From: Psococerastis gibbosa
Lineage: Eukaryota; Arthropoda; Insecta; Psocodea; Psocidae
NCBI GenBank assembly: GCA_963971405.1
Contig: OZ020490.1
Coordinates: forward strand, 30,777,464-30,841,463
DNA: 64,000 nucleotides
Direction: 5' to 3'
In this document: in pieces, positions 37,521 through 49,088 of the stretch
How positions within the stretch are numbered: the first letter of the stretch is position 1
Layout: each line of letters begins with the position of its first letter
Made by a program: the position numbers and the translations under genes
The notes under the pieces: generated by a model
The model's database searches: none
What the model was told of the DNA's origin: nothing
Seen by the model: only the letters and a program-made list of their open reading frames with translations

Positions 37521-37710
37521 CCCAAGAGCGGATTTTAGGGGGGGGGGGGTCAGAGAGTCCGGACCCCCCCCCCAAATAAATTAACTTAGACTAGATAACA
37601 ATGGGCTTACAGTGGGAATTAAAAATAATTTTGTTTTTTAATGTGATAAATCCACTGAACCAGCCCGCTGACCCCCCCCCCCCCTAAATTGGAGGCAAAA
37701 TCCGCCCTTG
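37521..37710. mobile_element. G/C-tract MITE K5
   Basis: Inverted ends CAAGAGCGGATTTT and AAAATCCGCCCTTG, with three runs of 9-13 G or C inside. Target duplications are unclear. Confidence 0.6.
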
Positions 37711-37794
37711 CTCCCACCATCCCTTGAAAAGTATGGGTAAAGAAATACTGTTGAAGCTTTGATGGAATCTGCCCATAGTAACAGACATGCTGTT

Positions 37795-38110
37795 TGTTCA
37801 TTTTCCAGCGCCTGCTTTTAGCAACCCTGTCAGCCTGGCGGAGAGAGTGAGTCCGTTGATTAACTTGAAGCACCCTAAGGTCAGCCTCCTTCACCTCCAG
37901 GAGAAAGGGAGTTGACTGACAGGGAGGACCTCCTGATTATATTGTGGATTCCGAACCACTTGGGGAATATAGTAAAGTCACAAGTTCAATTCGGAGGTGG
38001 CCAGGACTCGGCATGCGATTAGATTGCCTATCCTCGTTATCATGTCCCACCATGTTCCCCTGCCAACGCTGTGCACACTACCAAGTTTGCCGTAGTTTGG
38101 AACAGGCTCT
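37795..38110 (-). repeat. SINE-Z copy 2
   Basis: Reverse copy with CAGCGCCTGCTTTTAGCAAC, GGAGGACCTCCTGATTATA and CTGCCAACGCTGTGCACAC. Matches 57385-57750. Confidence 0.7.
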
Positions 38111-38299
38111 GTTCTGGTTGACTCAACATAGTATAGCGATAGAAACAGACATGGACTAGATCACAAAATCAAAATCCCTACTATCGACTACGCAGAAGCC
38201 AACAGGAAATGAATCTCCGGACACAGCAGCTTATCATCAACTCAGCACACAATGACTCACGTATTCAAAGAGGAAGTGACGTCATCCCCTCACATCTGA

Positions 38300-38525
38300 G
38301 GGCAACTAAGCTGAAATTGGGGTAGTCCCCGAATAATTTATATGACTCATACTTCACTGCTTGGAACCCTCCGATTGCCAGTAAAATGAGTCATGGACCT
38401 CGCATATCCACTTGGGGAATTAGATAAAGTCATGAAAAAATGTAAGGAAGCGGGATTCGAACCCACCCCTCCAACTTGCTGGGGAGGTCTGCTGACCACT
38501 GCACCAAATCTCTCTCGTCCACTCG
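38300..38525 (-). repeat. tRNA-derived SINE, single copy in window
   Basis: The minus strand begins near GCGAGAGAGATTTGGTGCAG with A-box-like TTGGTGCAGTGGTCAG, then B box GGGTTCGAATCCCGC near 38463-38449, followed by a unique body. tRNA-like arms are visible but the 3' acceptor does not pair. It is treated as a SINE. Confidence 0.55.
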
Positions 38526-38675
38526 GGGACAATGGGCACAAATTATAGCTCAAAGGAAGATCTATCGCTTTTTCCCATGATGGCTGCGTTTTTTTGGTTT
38601 GATGCTTTTTGCATGAAAACATGATTATGACTCGGTCCCACCAAAGTATCCGAAAAGAGTCGGCAACTCCATTAA

Positions 38676-39022
38676 GGCGGCTATTCCATCCGTCAATTTT
38701 ACCTCAAATTTGGTTTTGTCATTGACGGAAAATCATCAATGTTGCATTATTAATTTTTACACCCCATTCCACTTGTTTTCAACAATTGTTCGTTTTGATA
38801 TATTTTTTTTTTCCAAATTTGTAAGTTTGCCCGCGGTCTTTCATTTAATTTTATAATCTATAAGAAATTTTATGATTTAAACTAAGAAATAATTCGTTCG
38901 TTCTCAAGAAATTAATTAAATTATTTATCATCTCTAGGCGACGCCATTGTTTAATTTTAGTTTGTTATTGTTTGCAACGCGTGATTTTACTCTATTATCA
39001 TTGATCAACTTTAACAGGAGGA

Positions 39023-39053
<31 letters not shown>

Positions 39054-39343
39054 CCGTGTAATTTCTTTACATTTTTTTCTCGGTACATATATAAAGTAGT
39101 GCCCCCTCATGCCATGGGCGTGCGAGGGTAGCACTAAACTAAGACTACGGTATTATATATATTTACTTAGATTATTAAAAATAAAATATTATTAAAATTA
39201 AAAAAATTAGAAACAAACAATTACTCATTACAACTATTGTAATTTGTCGTCGCATTACTCTAAATTAAAATGGAGAATGTCATAGAGTAAAACAAACATC
39301 TCAAATCAAATTTGAAGTAAAATTGACAGATGGAATAGCCGCC
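38676..39343. mobile_element. Hairpin MITE H9, long form
   Basis: Arms begin GGCGGCTATTCCATCCGTCA and match inversely at 39290-39343. Flanks are TAA on the left and TTA on the right. The core (ACGCCAT, TTTTAATTTTAG-like block, GTGATTTTACTCTATTATCA) is shared with H1, H2, H5, H6 and H10. The right half of the core is separated by an AAT microsatellite (39022-39051) and about 200 bp of extra sequence. Confidence 0.75.
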
Positions 39344-39370
39344 TTAGCAATGCATATCGTTGTCGTGCTG

Positions 39371-39481
39371 CAGCCTGATCGAGGCGATTATACTACCGGT
39401 ATTTATTTAATCCCCTGGTAATAAAAATGTAAACAAGATAATTTTATAATGGAAAGTGCTATTCAAAATTTGTTTGTTTAC
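39371..39481. mobile_element. MITE M2, left part only
   Basis: Nearly identical to the left part of M1 up to TTGTTTGTTTACA, where the match stops at a run of 12 G (39482 onward). Confidence 0.7.
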
Positions 39482-39808
39482 AGGGGGGGGGGGGGGTTTG
39501 TTGTGTGTGTTAGAACGGATAATTTCCACCCGGAAAGTCGAGGTTCAATCCTTGTTCTGGGTTGATTTTTCTTCCCACTTGTTGGCCATATTGTTTTATA
39601 TCTTAAATTTTAACCACGGTGCATGAGGTTATTTTTTCAAATCTATCAGGCGAGGAGGGGGTACGACCTTGCCGTAGAGTATTCCTAATTGAGATTTTTC
39701 CCACCAAAGCCTGAAAAGTATCGGTAGGGAATAATGGTGCCGCAAAGTATCTTTCAATTAAATTGAAAACAGTTAAATTATATTAATACCAACAACAGAC
39801 TTGTATTT

Positions 39809-40015
39809 TACTTGGTTAAGTCATGCTTTCGCCTGTTTCACTGCGTCAATGGTAAGCTTGAGTCAGCTTGTCCATTATCGCTTGTAGCCGGTGTAGATTG
39901 ACATCAAGGACATATACAAATTTGCCAATGGCCAATAATTCATGCGGAATACAAATAAGGTCAGAAATCCATGGGGTCGTAGGCACAAGGGACCAATAGG
40001 CATAGGTCTATAAAA
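39809..40015 (+). repeat. Repeat Y copy 5
   Basis: Near full length, from ACTTGGTTAAGTCATGC to GGCATAGGTCTATAAA. Confidence 0.75.
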
Positions 40016-40214
40016 AGTACTTCAGGACATTATTACCCGGAGGGCGTACTGTATAATGGTTTATTATATTTAATTATTGATTAAAACTACTATATATCTC
40101 GCAGTACCACTGCTCTAAGATCGCTCGATAAGCGGAAGCATGATAATTCGTTATGTAGGCCTATTCTTTTTTTTTTTTCAATATAAAAGTGAAAAGTGAC
40201 TAATACCAACAGCA

Positions 40215-41360
40215 AGAACCGGTCCGAGTTTACTCGAACATGCTTTCCAATTTATAAATTAGCAGATATAGACATGAGTAATTCCATTGGAAATAATTTC
40301 CCTATGGTTTAATTTTAGATCCCTCGAGGGGGGGGGGGGTCCACCTCAACATATTTGAAACCCCTTAAAACTTAATGCCATATTCTGGAACGAACAGACC
40401 AATACATTGTAACAGTAGTAACAATGACACATGGCACGTAATGTATTGGAGCGTGAATTTTCCATAATTTCTCAAAAAAATAATTTTTTGTACAGAAGCA
40501 AATATTTTTTGGGAATGCAACCTGTCCGTTTTTGTTACCCTATTGTTAAGGCCAACTTCCAGCAGGAATTGGCCTACACAACAACAACATACAAAGTCAT
40601 ACAATATGAACTAGATTAGTAAATGTGGTGGGCTTAATCCGCAACTGCCTTCTCCACTGACGTAGTGGTTGGGGTTGCACTGGAGTGGGGGACCAATCGG
40701 CTCACAGTACTGTAATTGGGGCGTCTGCCCATGTAATTGTAAAATATATGAGACGAGTTTTTGAATCCAACCTGTGTGGTTCCTTCTCTCCATCACCAAG
40801 AGCACAACCCTTCCCCGTACGCCGAGTATGAGCGGAAACACCTATTGAACACCTAAAACATACCTGAAGGTAGAAAAATTATTTTTTAGTCACTTTTCAT
40901 GAAAATTGAGTTATTTTTATTTCTTTTCCCCCAGAAGCAAACTATCAAGGGGCAAGTGACCCCCCGCATTTTGTTAAAATTAATAAAGACTACAATACAT
41001 GTGAATTTAAAATATATCGTTGGAGCCGTTTCTGGGAAATAATTCTTTTAGACGTTTTATTTGGAGTTTTTTGAGAATAAACCCCCCCCCCCAAATTGAG
41101 TTAGCCCAAAATAAAAAAAATGGTGTCGAGGTATGATTTTTGTGAACCTATATGCAAAATTTAATCAAAATCGGCCGAGTAGTTTGCCCGGAAATCGATA
41201 AACAGACAGACAGAGCGACAGACAGACAGATATTTCGTAAAAAACACTTTTTTGGGTTCCTAGGACCTCAAAACGTGTAAATCCGTTGAAATCTCGGAAT
41301 CGAAATTTTGGACCATCACAAAGCTTTCCTTATACTAAATATAAATATAAATTGGAAAGC
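40215..41360 (-). mobile_element. Element X copy 4, with an insertion
   Basis: Starts AGAACCGGTCCGAGTTTACT and ends AAATTGGAAAGC. The X sequence stops near 40548 and resumes near 40850 (AACACCTAAAACATACC). The 300 bp between are a separate insertion of unknown family. G and C runs lie at about 40328 and 41084. Confidence 0.8.
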
Positions 41361-41467
41361 AAAAATAATATATTTGTTGACGTTCGACAGTGCGAAAGAG
41401 CAACATCCACAGAGCAGTCATACACAGCAACTCCCCTTCTCCCCGAGGTGAAGGAGTCTGCCCTTAG

Positions 41468-42040
41468 CAGTGGCGTAGCCAAGAGGGGGTCAGAGGGGTC
41501 CGGACCCCCCCAGAAAATTGAGAAAAATAGCAAATTTTTTAATAAATAAATAAATAAGGACTTTTTTTGTTCTATTACTAAGCCAACCTAGCGGAGTTAG
41601 GGCTATAAAGCCCTCTCTTACACTCAACTAGGAAGGCCCGGGACCGCCTGCTTTACATGCCCTCCGAAGCATGGCCAGAAAATGTAGGAAGTGTAGGACT
41701 CGAACCAACAACCTTTCGGGTGAAAGTCATAGTCCGTACCACTACTCTACATGTCCTGACACTCTACATGTCCTGTCCATGTCCTTTTTTAGATATTTAT
41801 CTTTTAAAAAAATCGCCGGGGAGACCCCGGTCCCCCTTTTTCCAGTTAGGTTATTAAAGTTATCGTCTGCAAAATCAATATGCTATTCTTTGCCGACAAA
41901 CTATTTCAGGCCTATCTTTTAAAAAGCGATCCCCAGGGGGGGGGGGGGGGTAGCGCCAAATGATACACCACCCCATTCGAAAGCTGGCAAACTTAATGAA
42001 AACGGCACCCTCCCAAAATAAATTTCTGGCTACGCCACTG
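41468..42040. mobile_element. hAT-type MITE K6 carrying SINE-A
   Basis: Terminal inverted repeats CAGTGGCGTAGCC. Flanked by GCCCTTAG and GACCTTAG (8 bp, one mismatch). It hosts SINE-A copy 6 (41571-41762) inside, and itself sits in SINE-Z copy 5, so three elements are nested. Confidence 0.8.
41571..41762 (-). repeat. SINE-A copy 6
   Basis: Full-length reverse copy, with a short duplicated end (CTCTACATGTCCTG occurs twice near 41745-41775). Confidence 0.85.
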
Positions 42041-42365
42041 GACCTTAGGGTGCCTCAAGTTAAGATAAGTCTATATTGCACCGATTTTCAATACAATAGC
42101 GTAAATAATAAATGTTAACTTAATGCACAATACAGTCAAGAACTTAACAGAATCCAAAAAACAAGTTCAAAGTGCTTTCCTATTCAATAAACAGACTCAC
42201 TCCCCCCGCCAAGCTGACAGGGTTACTTCAAGCAGAAATGCTGAAAGCAGGCACAGGCACAGACACACAACAAACGTTTGTATATACACGTACATAGCAT
42301 ATACCGTATAATGACAATTTTATTCGGCCAACTTAACCAAAGTACGACTCGTATAGCCGTATCTG

Positions 42366-42576
42366 TACTTGGTTAAGTCATGTCTTCGCCTGTTTCACAG
42401 CGTCAATGGTAAGCTTGTCTCAGCTTGTCCATTATCACGTGTAGCCGGTGTAGGTTGACATCGAGAACGTATACCAGTTTGCCAATGGCCAATAATTCAT
42501 ACGGAAACAATTCAATGTCCGAAACCCATGGGGTCGTTGGCATTGGACAAGGGACCTATGGGCCTGGGTCCATAAA
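42366..42576 (+). repeat. Repeat Y copy 6
   Basis: Near full length, from ACTTGGTTAAGTCATG to GGGTCCATAAA. Confidence 0.75.
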
Positions 42577-42979
42577 GTCATTGGAAACTTACATTACAAG
42601 TTTAACCAATGTACAAAGTTCTATTTCCCGTTTTTCTAAAATTTCCCACGAAATCTTAAATGACGTCATCCATTACTCCAGCAATAGGAAGACGCGCTTG
42701 GGCAGACTATCAATGTTGGCAAGCCTTGGCCTAATTCGAACACTGAGTCCATACAAGGAGCCGTGACTCGTGGTAGCGACAAAAAGAGGTTCACACACTA
42801 TATACGATGCTATGTATGGGCTTGAGGCAAAGGCTGTACTGTATGTAGTTCGTCAATATTGGCATTAGAACACTAGGAAATATAGTTCGTTATAGAAGAG
42901 ATGAGATATTCGCTCCCCCCCCCTTAAATATTTTTATTATATTATATATATTTGTATTTACAGCTTTGTAACACTAATT

Positions 42980-43055
42980 AACTAGCCCTCTAGTTGAGTG
43001 TAAGAAAGGGCCCGAAGGCCCTAACTCCGCTAGGGGAGCCTAGTGCAATAAAGAA
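42980..43055 (+). repeat. SINE-A copy 7, 3' part
   Basis: Only the last body segment (GTTGAGTGTAAGAAAGGGC, CTAACTCCGCTAGG) and the tail. Confidence 0.65.
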
Positions 43056-43179
43056 ACAATTATTATTTTTAATTATTATTATAAATGTTTATTTTTTTTA
43101 AATTTCTGGGGCCACCACGTCACTGTGACCAGCCATTGAAAATACGTAGCAGGTATACTCCACTAAAGCCGGTTTGTTG

Positions 43180-43345
43180 TTGTTTGTTTTCCAACGCTTG
43201 TTTTCAGCATTTCTGCGTTAAGCAACCCTGTCAGCCTGGCAGAGGGAGTGAGTCTGTTTATTAACTTGAGGCACCCTAAGGGCTCCTTCACCTCTGAGAG
43301 AAGGGGATTTGACTGACAGGGTGGACCTCCTGATTATAGTGGATT
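43180..43345 (-). repeat. SINE-Z copy 3, partial
   Basis: Carries AAGCAACCCTGTCAGCCTGG, TTAACTTGAGGCACCCTAAG and GGACCTCCTGATTATAGTGG. Confidence 0.65.
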
Positions 43346-43459
43346 AGACTAAAGTCTTGAAGCCAGGGGTACACAAAAATATTACTTTCTCTCATTAGTA
43401 ACAAAATGTAAGAAGAATGCTCCGTTGCTCTCAAAATTATGAAAGCAACGAGAAAATCA

Positions 43460-44284
43460 AAATCAAGCGAATAGTTTGCCCACAAATCGACAGACAGACA
43501 TTTCGTAAAACCCTTTTAGGGAGATTCATCTACCTATTGAGATGGCCACCAATGTTCGACTTTCGGACAGTTTCTTCACAACTTTTCATTTCATGACCCC
43601 CTGAGTCTAAAACCACCCTCCATTCAAAAAGTTATGTATGTACTGTATGTATATATACAGTACATGTATGTATGTATATCGATTTTAGGAAACAGTCTAA
43701 CTTCCGTAAATATTATCCGATTTTGATGAAACTTGGCACAAAAATCGATCACACAAATGTCTTGATCGAGTTTGTTAACCAGCTAGATCCACTATTTAGT
43801 TACAAGACGGTGGCCGATTGAAACCTTATATAATTCATATCTCAGTTAATATTGGTCGCAGAGGATTGAACTAAAATTTGACTGAAAGCCCGTGTTATTT
43901 ATTGTCTACGAGAATGGTTAACAACACTTTTTACGAAAAATCAACCATTTTAAGATGGCAACAAGTGAAAATAATTTGATAAGTAAAAGTTCATAGTCGG
44001 CATTGTGGTTCGAAATTTGGAACACAAGAGTGTTTTGTGTGCTGATGTTGCGGTCGGGAAAATAATAAAACATCTTTTATTTTTTATTACATACTGTATG
44101 TATATAGCGTAGGTAGGGTAGAGGAAAAGCAGGGTCTACAGAATCTCCCTACACTTTTTCGGCCAGAGCTGAAAGGTATTTTTTTTTAGGTTTCTGGGAC
44201 CTCAAAACGTGTAAATCAGTTGAAATCTCGAAATCGAAATTTTCAGCCATCCGAACGCTTTCCATTTACTATAAATAGGAAAGC
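43460..44284 (-). mobile_element. Element X copy 5, 5' end, split by a transposon
   Basis: The X blocks AATAGTTTGCCCACAAATCG and CTGGGACCTCAAAACGTG lie on either side of the element at 43519-44149. Confidence 0.7.
43519..44149. mobile_element. 631-bp non-autonomous DNA transposon with TA duplication
   Basis: Terminal inverted repeats GGGAGATTC. TA on both sides (43517-43518 and 44150-44151). Tc1/mariner-like by target choice, with no transposase frame. The interior has GTATGTAT repeats near 43630-43680. Inserted into X copy 5, so it is younger. Confidence 0.75.
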
Positions 44285-44473
44285 AAAACTGTAATAAATT
44301 AAATTCTATTAGTGACAACACGATTTGTCGGATAATAATAATTTATAGCGAACACATTCCCAGCAAAGGCGGGGCTCTGGGCTGCGTTATCACTGCGCCC
44401 TGCTGCCACTTCCTGCGGAACTATAATGGTGCTGGCCAAATAAGGCTATATGTACATGATTTGTTGTTTAAAG

Positions 44474-44784
44474 CAGGGGTTCCCAACCTTTTTTGTCCGG
44501 GGACCACTAGATTATTTTATGATTTTCCGTGGACCACCTTAGCTGCGACAGGAAAATCATCAAATTTTAGGATGATTTGTGACTACAATTACGGATTTTT
44601 TTTAATGCTCATTTGATTAAAATTAACGTTTATGACTTCTATCGGTTGGGTTTTAGAGTTCTGTGCCAAGACTTTCCAATATCTCCGCTGATTTATTTTC
44701 TTATTTCTTACTTTGGTCCGTGGACCACCTAAAAAATGACTCTGGACCACCGGAGGTACATGGACCACAGTTTGGGAACCCCTG
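44474..44784. mobile_element. hAT-type MITE K7
   Basis: 311 bp with terminal inverted repeats CAGGGGTTCCCAAC. Sub-terminal GGACCAC blocks occur repeatedly. Flanks GTTTAAAG and ATCTAAAG agree at 6 of 8 positions. This end type is widely known for animal hAT elements. Confidence 0.8.
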
Positions 44785-45033
44785 ATCTAAAGACTACAAC
44801 AGGTACGAAGCTAGGAATTAAGTATCATTGATTTGCTACCATGATAAAAATTTGACTGCTACACGAACTTAGTTGAGAGTAAACCGGAGTACCCCCCCCC
44901 CCCCTCTACACATACTGTACACCAAAGCGTAGAGGGACATTTATTTTGCGTTACGAAATCGCAACGATCCATGTTTCTAATGAAACACTATTGTATATCA
45001 CACCTACAAGGTTTTCACCCTCTACTCATGTGT

Positions 45034-45095
45034 TTAAAATAATTAAATAAACCCCGGTATTATAATAATCCCAAATCGCCATGATCGGGCTGCTG
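45034..45095. mobile_element. MITE M3, right end
   Basis: AAACCCCGGTATTATAATAA followed by TCCCAAATCGCCATGATCGG and GCTGCTG. No left end is nearby. Confidence 0.55.
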
Positions 45096-45129
45096 GTAGG
45101 TGCTAGTCCCACTCTTTTAATAAATAAAT

Positions 45130-45290
45130 AAATATTGACTTCTTATTATATTACAAAGCCAACCTAGCGGAATTAGGGCTATAAAGCCCTCTCCCACACT
45201 CAACTAGGAAAGCCCGGGACCGCCTGTTTTACATGCCCTCCGAAGCATGGCCAGAAAATGAAGCAAATGTGTGACTCGAGCCTACAAAAC
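45130..45290 (-). repeat. SINE-A copy 8
   Basis: Reverse copy with the tail side at 45130 and a decayed B-box side (GTGACTCGAGCC). Confidence 0.75.
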
Positions 45291-45307
45291 TATTGTTTAT
45301 TATACAT

Positions 45308-45448
45308 AGACTTCGATGGCCAGGTGGTAACGTGCTTGCACTTGTGCGAGTCGTTACACGCCATGCAATCGGAAACGTGTCGTACTCATCACGGGTAATA
45401 ACCTACAGAGGCGACTGAAAAGGTCAATCGGATACATTCATTAAATTG
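45308..45448 (+). repeat. SINE-B copy 4
   Basis: Starts CTTCGATGGCCAGGTGGTAA, a tRNA A-box-like region. It ends near GGATACATTCATTAAATTG. Confidence 0.7.
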
Positions 45449-45471
45449 TTTGTATTCGATATATCTTTTTT

Positions 45472-46324
45472 GCTTTCCAATTTATACGTAGTACAAGGAA
45501 AGCTTTGTGACGGTCGAAATTTTCGATTCCGAGATTTTAACGGATTTACACGTTTTGAGGTCCCAGGAACCCAAAAAAGTGGTTTTTATGAAATGTCTGT
45601 CTGTCTGTGCGTCAATTTCCGGGCAAATTACTCGGTCGATCTTGATGAAATTCGGCACGTAGGTTCACAAAAATCATACCTCGGGACCATTTGTTTTATT
45701 TGGGGCTAACTTAATTTGGGGGGTTTTATTCTCAAAAAACTCCAAAAAAACGTCTAAAAAAAATTATTTCTCAAAAACGGCTCCTACGATTTCTTTTAAA
45801 TTCACATATATTGTAGTCGTTATTAATATTAACGAAATGCGTGGGGTCGCTTGCCCCTTGATAGGTTGCTTCTGGGGGTAAAAAAATAAAAATAACTAAA
45901 TTTTAATGAAAAATGACTAAAAAATAATTTTTCTGCGAAACCTTTCTATCGATGATTCCTACCTTCAGGCATGTTTTAGGTGTTAAATTAAGTAACGAAA
46001 CCGGACAGGTTGCTTTCCCAGAAAAGTATTTGGTATTGTAAAAAAAATAATGTTTTTTTGAAAAAATGATAGAAAATTCACGCTCAAATGCATTGCGTGC
46101 CCTGCCAGTATTGCTGTGTGGTAATGTGTCTGACCTATCTAGAATTTACCTCACCTCCAGTGACGTCAGGTGGACAACCCCCCCCCCCCCCACCGAGATA
46201 TCGGAAATTTAACCATAGGAAAATTATTTACCATGAAATTACTCATTTTCTCTATCTACTAATTTTGATAAATTGGAAAGCATGTTCGAGTAAACTCGGA
46301 CCGGTTCTTTAAAAAAAAAAAAAA
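45472..46324 (+). mobile_element. Element X copy 6 with A tail
   Basis: Full-length, starting GCTTTCCAATTTATACG and ending AAACTCGGACCGGTTCTTT followed by 14 A (46311-46324). C run at about 46178-46191. The tail supports a retroposon nature. Confidence 0.85.
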
Positions 46325-46860
46325 CCTATAAGGTTTTCACCTTCCACTTGTCTCTTCATTCCCTTGACGTGATCAGAGGCGTCAGAACCGCACTATTAAT
46401 GAATACCCTATCTCACCTCTTAACTCTTCACTTTCTACACTCGAAATTCGGTATATTTTTACCTCAGACTATACAATTAAAACATTGGCTGTCTAGGTGT
46501 TTGTAGCGTGTCTATCTATACCGGTTATAACATTAAGCTAATTTAATTGTTACGACTATAGTAACTAAGATAGTTATCGGTGCTATTCGTAGGCTATTAT
46601 GGTAGTAATTAGTCGGTGTGTGGAGCAAATTAAGGGGGTTTCCCTTACATTAATTTGACTATAACGATTAATTTAAACGTCTGAGTACAGGTACGGGCCT
46701 ATTTTTAAATTGGAAGGAATTCAACGGAACTGCCATACCACTGAACACTGGCTCGTTTACGCTGGAAAGGGCAATGCTCTTATACGATATGTATGTACTA
46801 GTGTATAGCATTTTGTGTGATTGTTTCCTTTATGACTAAGTTGAGCTGCATCCATGCACT

Positions 46861-47010
46861 CAAGGCCGTATCCAGGGGGGGGGGGGGTTCATAGGGCACA
46901 ACCCCCCCTCCCCCAAATGAAATGGTTTGACACTAGATAGAGTCGGATTTTGGGAGGAAAAATAAAAATGGAGCAACTTATCTTCTGCTACTTCTAATTC
47001 CTTCGTCCGG
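46861..47010. repeat. G/C-tract MITE-like fragment
   Basis: AAGGCCGTATCCA followed by a run of 13 G and short C runs. Similar to 25690-25805. Ends are not resolved. Confidence 0.4.
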
Positions 47011-47243
47011 ACCCCCACCCCTCGGAAATATTTGATTTGTAGCGTACTGCATCGCGAGAGCTAGGGGAGAATGTAAAAAAAAAACCGGTGGGTGCTTGTG
47101 ACAACGCGATAGAAGTGAAGTCAAAAAATTAACACTTAAAAAATAAACTTTATGTTTTTTATTGTATTACTTCATGTATCATGCCAAAAAACCCAGGACC
47201 TAATATTGTATATCTATTATCTAGTGCTTTGACTCATATCTGC

Positions 47244-47462
47244 GTTTGGTTAAGTCATGCTTTCGCCTGTTTCGCATTGCGTCAATGGTAAGCTTGTCTC
47301 AGCTTGTCCATTATCGCTTGTAGCCGGTGTAGGTTGACATCGAGAACGTATACCAGTTTGCCAATGGCCAAAAAATCATACGGAAACAATACAAATAACA
47401 TCCGAAATCAATGGGGTCGTTGGACAAGGGACCGAGCACTATAAATAAGCCTGGGTCCATTA
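47244..47462 (+). repeat. Repeat Y copy 7
   Basis: Near full length, from TTTGGTTAAGTCATGC to CTGGGTCCATTAAATG. Confidence 0.75.
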
Positions 47463-47757
47463 AATGTCCTTCAAAAATTAAACTTACAGTTAGTGCTTAG
47501 TCCAGAATTCCCCCCCCCCCCGCCTGGATTCGCCTTTCATGCATTTCTTCGATTTCACAGCGACATGACCTCATGTGGGCGCGCTAATGAGCGAATATAA
47601 GGAAAGCAGTGAGCGAGTAGGCCTAATAATCTCGGTTGGCCAGTCAAGGAGCCAAGTCATAGTCAGACAGTCAGTAAAGCCAGCTGACACTAATTGACCT
47701 GTATCAACCAGTCATTGCAGTTATGCCACGACACTCGACACATTTGGGTCGAAAAGG

Positions 47758-47834
47758 GATGGGCTGCTCAATACAATTATAACCATCAACATCATCATCA
47801 TCGATGGGCTGCTCACTACAATTATAACCATTAA

Positions 47835-47868
<34 letters not shown>

Positions 47869-48208
47869 GATGGGCTGCTCAATACAATTATAACCATCAA
47901 CATCATCATCATCATCATCATCGATGGGCTGCTCAATACAATTATAACCATCAACATCATCATCATCATCATCATCGATGGGCTGCTCAATACAATTATA
48001 ACCATCAACATCATCATCATCATCATCATCGATGGGCTGCTCAATACGATTATAACCATAACATCATCATCATCATCGATGGGCTGCTCAATACAATTAT
48101 AACCATCAACATCATCATCATCATCGATGGGCTGCTCAATACAATTATAACCATTAACATCATCAACATCATCATCGATGGGCTGCTCAATACAATTATA
48201 ACCATCAA

Positions 48209-48239
<31 letters not shown>

Positions 48240-48290
48240 GATGGGCTGAGCAATAAAATTATAGTCATCATCATCATCATCATCATCAGT
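47758..48290. repeat. Compound minisatellite: GATGGGCTGCTC unit plus variable ATC runs
   Basis: Ten units each start GATGGGCTGCTC(AAT)ACAATTATAACC and then carry a variable ATC run. Starts at 47758, 47803, 47869, 47923, 47977, 48031, 48078, 48126, 48177 and 48240 give spacings of 45-66 bp, all multiples of three except one (47). The minus strand reads as peptide repeats CIEQPIDDDDDVDGYN over several units, then the frame changes to a methionine-rich reading. A coding role is not supported. Confidence 0.9.
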
Positions 48291-48392
48291 AGCCAGCTGC
48301 AGCCTGCAGTTGCCCGGGTATGATACATGACCCTCCTCCACTCCCTCATGTCAGTCCTGCCTCTCCACTTCTGATTATTCAACAATTCCTCT

Positions 48393-48447
48393 GCAGCCCG
48401 ATCATAGCGATTTCTTCGAATTATTATAATACCGGGATTTATACTGT
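48393..48447. mobile_element. MITE M4, left end
   Basis: GCAGCCCGATCATAGCGATT then ATTATAATACCGGGATTTAT. Confidence 0.5.
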
Positions 48448-48499
48448 ATGTTGTAATTTTTTTAAGGACTTTTTATGGACCCACGCCTATTTATCATTT

Positions 48500-48655
48500 A
48501 TTAGTCTCACACTTGCTCCATTTTCTGGCCATGCTTCAGAGGGCATGTAAAGCAGGCGGTCCCGGGTCTTCCTTGTTGAGTGTAAGAGAGGGCTTAATAG
48601 CCCTAACTTCGCTAGGTTGGCTTAGTAATAGAACAAAAAAGTCAATATTTATTTA
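48500..48655 (+). repeat. SINE-A copy 9, lacking its head
   Basis: Begins near the end of the B box (AGTCTCACACTTGCTCC), with full body and tail. Confidence 0.75.
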
Positions 48656-48659
48656 TTTA

Positions 48660-48790
48660 TAGTGGCCCATAGGTCTCTTGTCCAATGAGCTATTGGCAAA
48701 CTGGTATACGTTCTCGATGTCAACCTACACCGGCTACACACGGTAATGGACAAGCTGAGACGCAATTAAACAGGCGAACTTACCAAGAAT
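48660..48790 (-). repeat. Repeat Y copy 8, partial
   Basis: GGCCCATAGGTCTCTTGTCC to AATTAAACAGGCGAAC, internally deleted. It abuts SINE-A copy 9. Confidence 0.6.
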
Positions 48791-48795
48791 GAGTC

Positions 48796-49088
48796 CCGGG
48801 GTTTATTTCTTAATACCGCGGTAGCAAGGTGTCACGTGACGGCGTAGAAATAAGCGCGGGAAATTCAAACTAATAAGTTATTATAATACAAGAGTTTGTA
48901 TTTTTTAATAATTGAAGGAAATACTGTACTAATAAACATTAAAATGTACAGTTAGCATTTTGAAATTTAATAAGAATTTTAATTAATGTGTCTACAACTA
49001 AGTAAAAACTCGCCAAAAATATTACGATAAAACAATTGAATATAACCCGGTATTATAATAATCCCAAATCGGCATGATCGGGCTGCTG
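48796..49088. mobile_element. MITE M5, with K8 at its end
   Basis: Contains GGGGTTTATTTCTTAATACC, GTCACGTGACGG, GCGCGGGAAATTC and the right end ATCGGCATGATCGGGCTGCT. The left tip is missing. Confidence 0.65.

Larger units (their letters stand above)
41430..42265 (+). repeat. SINE-Z copy 5, split by MITE K6
   Basis: The Z blocks CCCCGAGGTGAAGGAGTCTG and CAGACTCACTCC...GCTGACAGGGTTA are separated by the MITE at 41468-42040 and some extra sequence. Confidence 0.6.

Noticed and set aside
38449-38525. tRNA gene on the minus strand
   Set aside because: A and B boxes and an anticodon-like arm are visible but the acceptor ends do not match. It continues into a SINE-like body.
47721-48341. 206-codon aspartate- and methionine-rich minus-strand frame
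   Set aside because: It is a reading of the ATC minisatellite and changes from aspartate-rich to methionine-rich when the frame slips, as expected for simple repeats.
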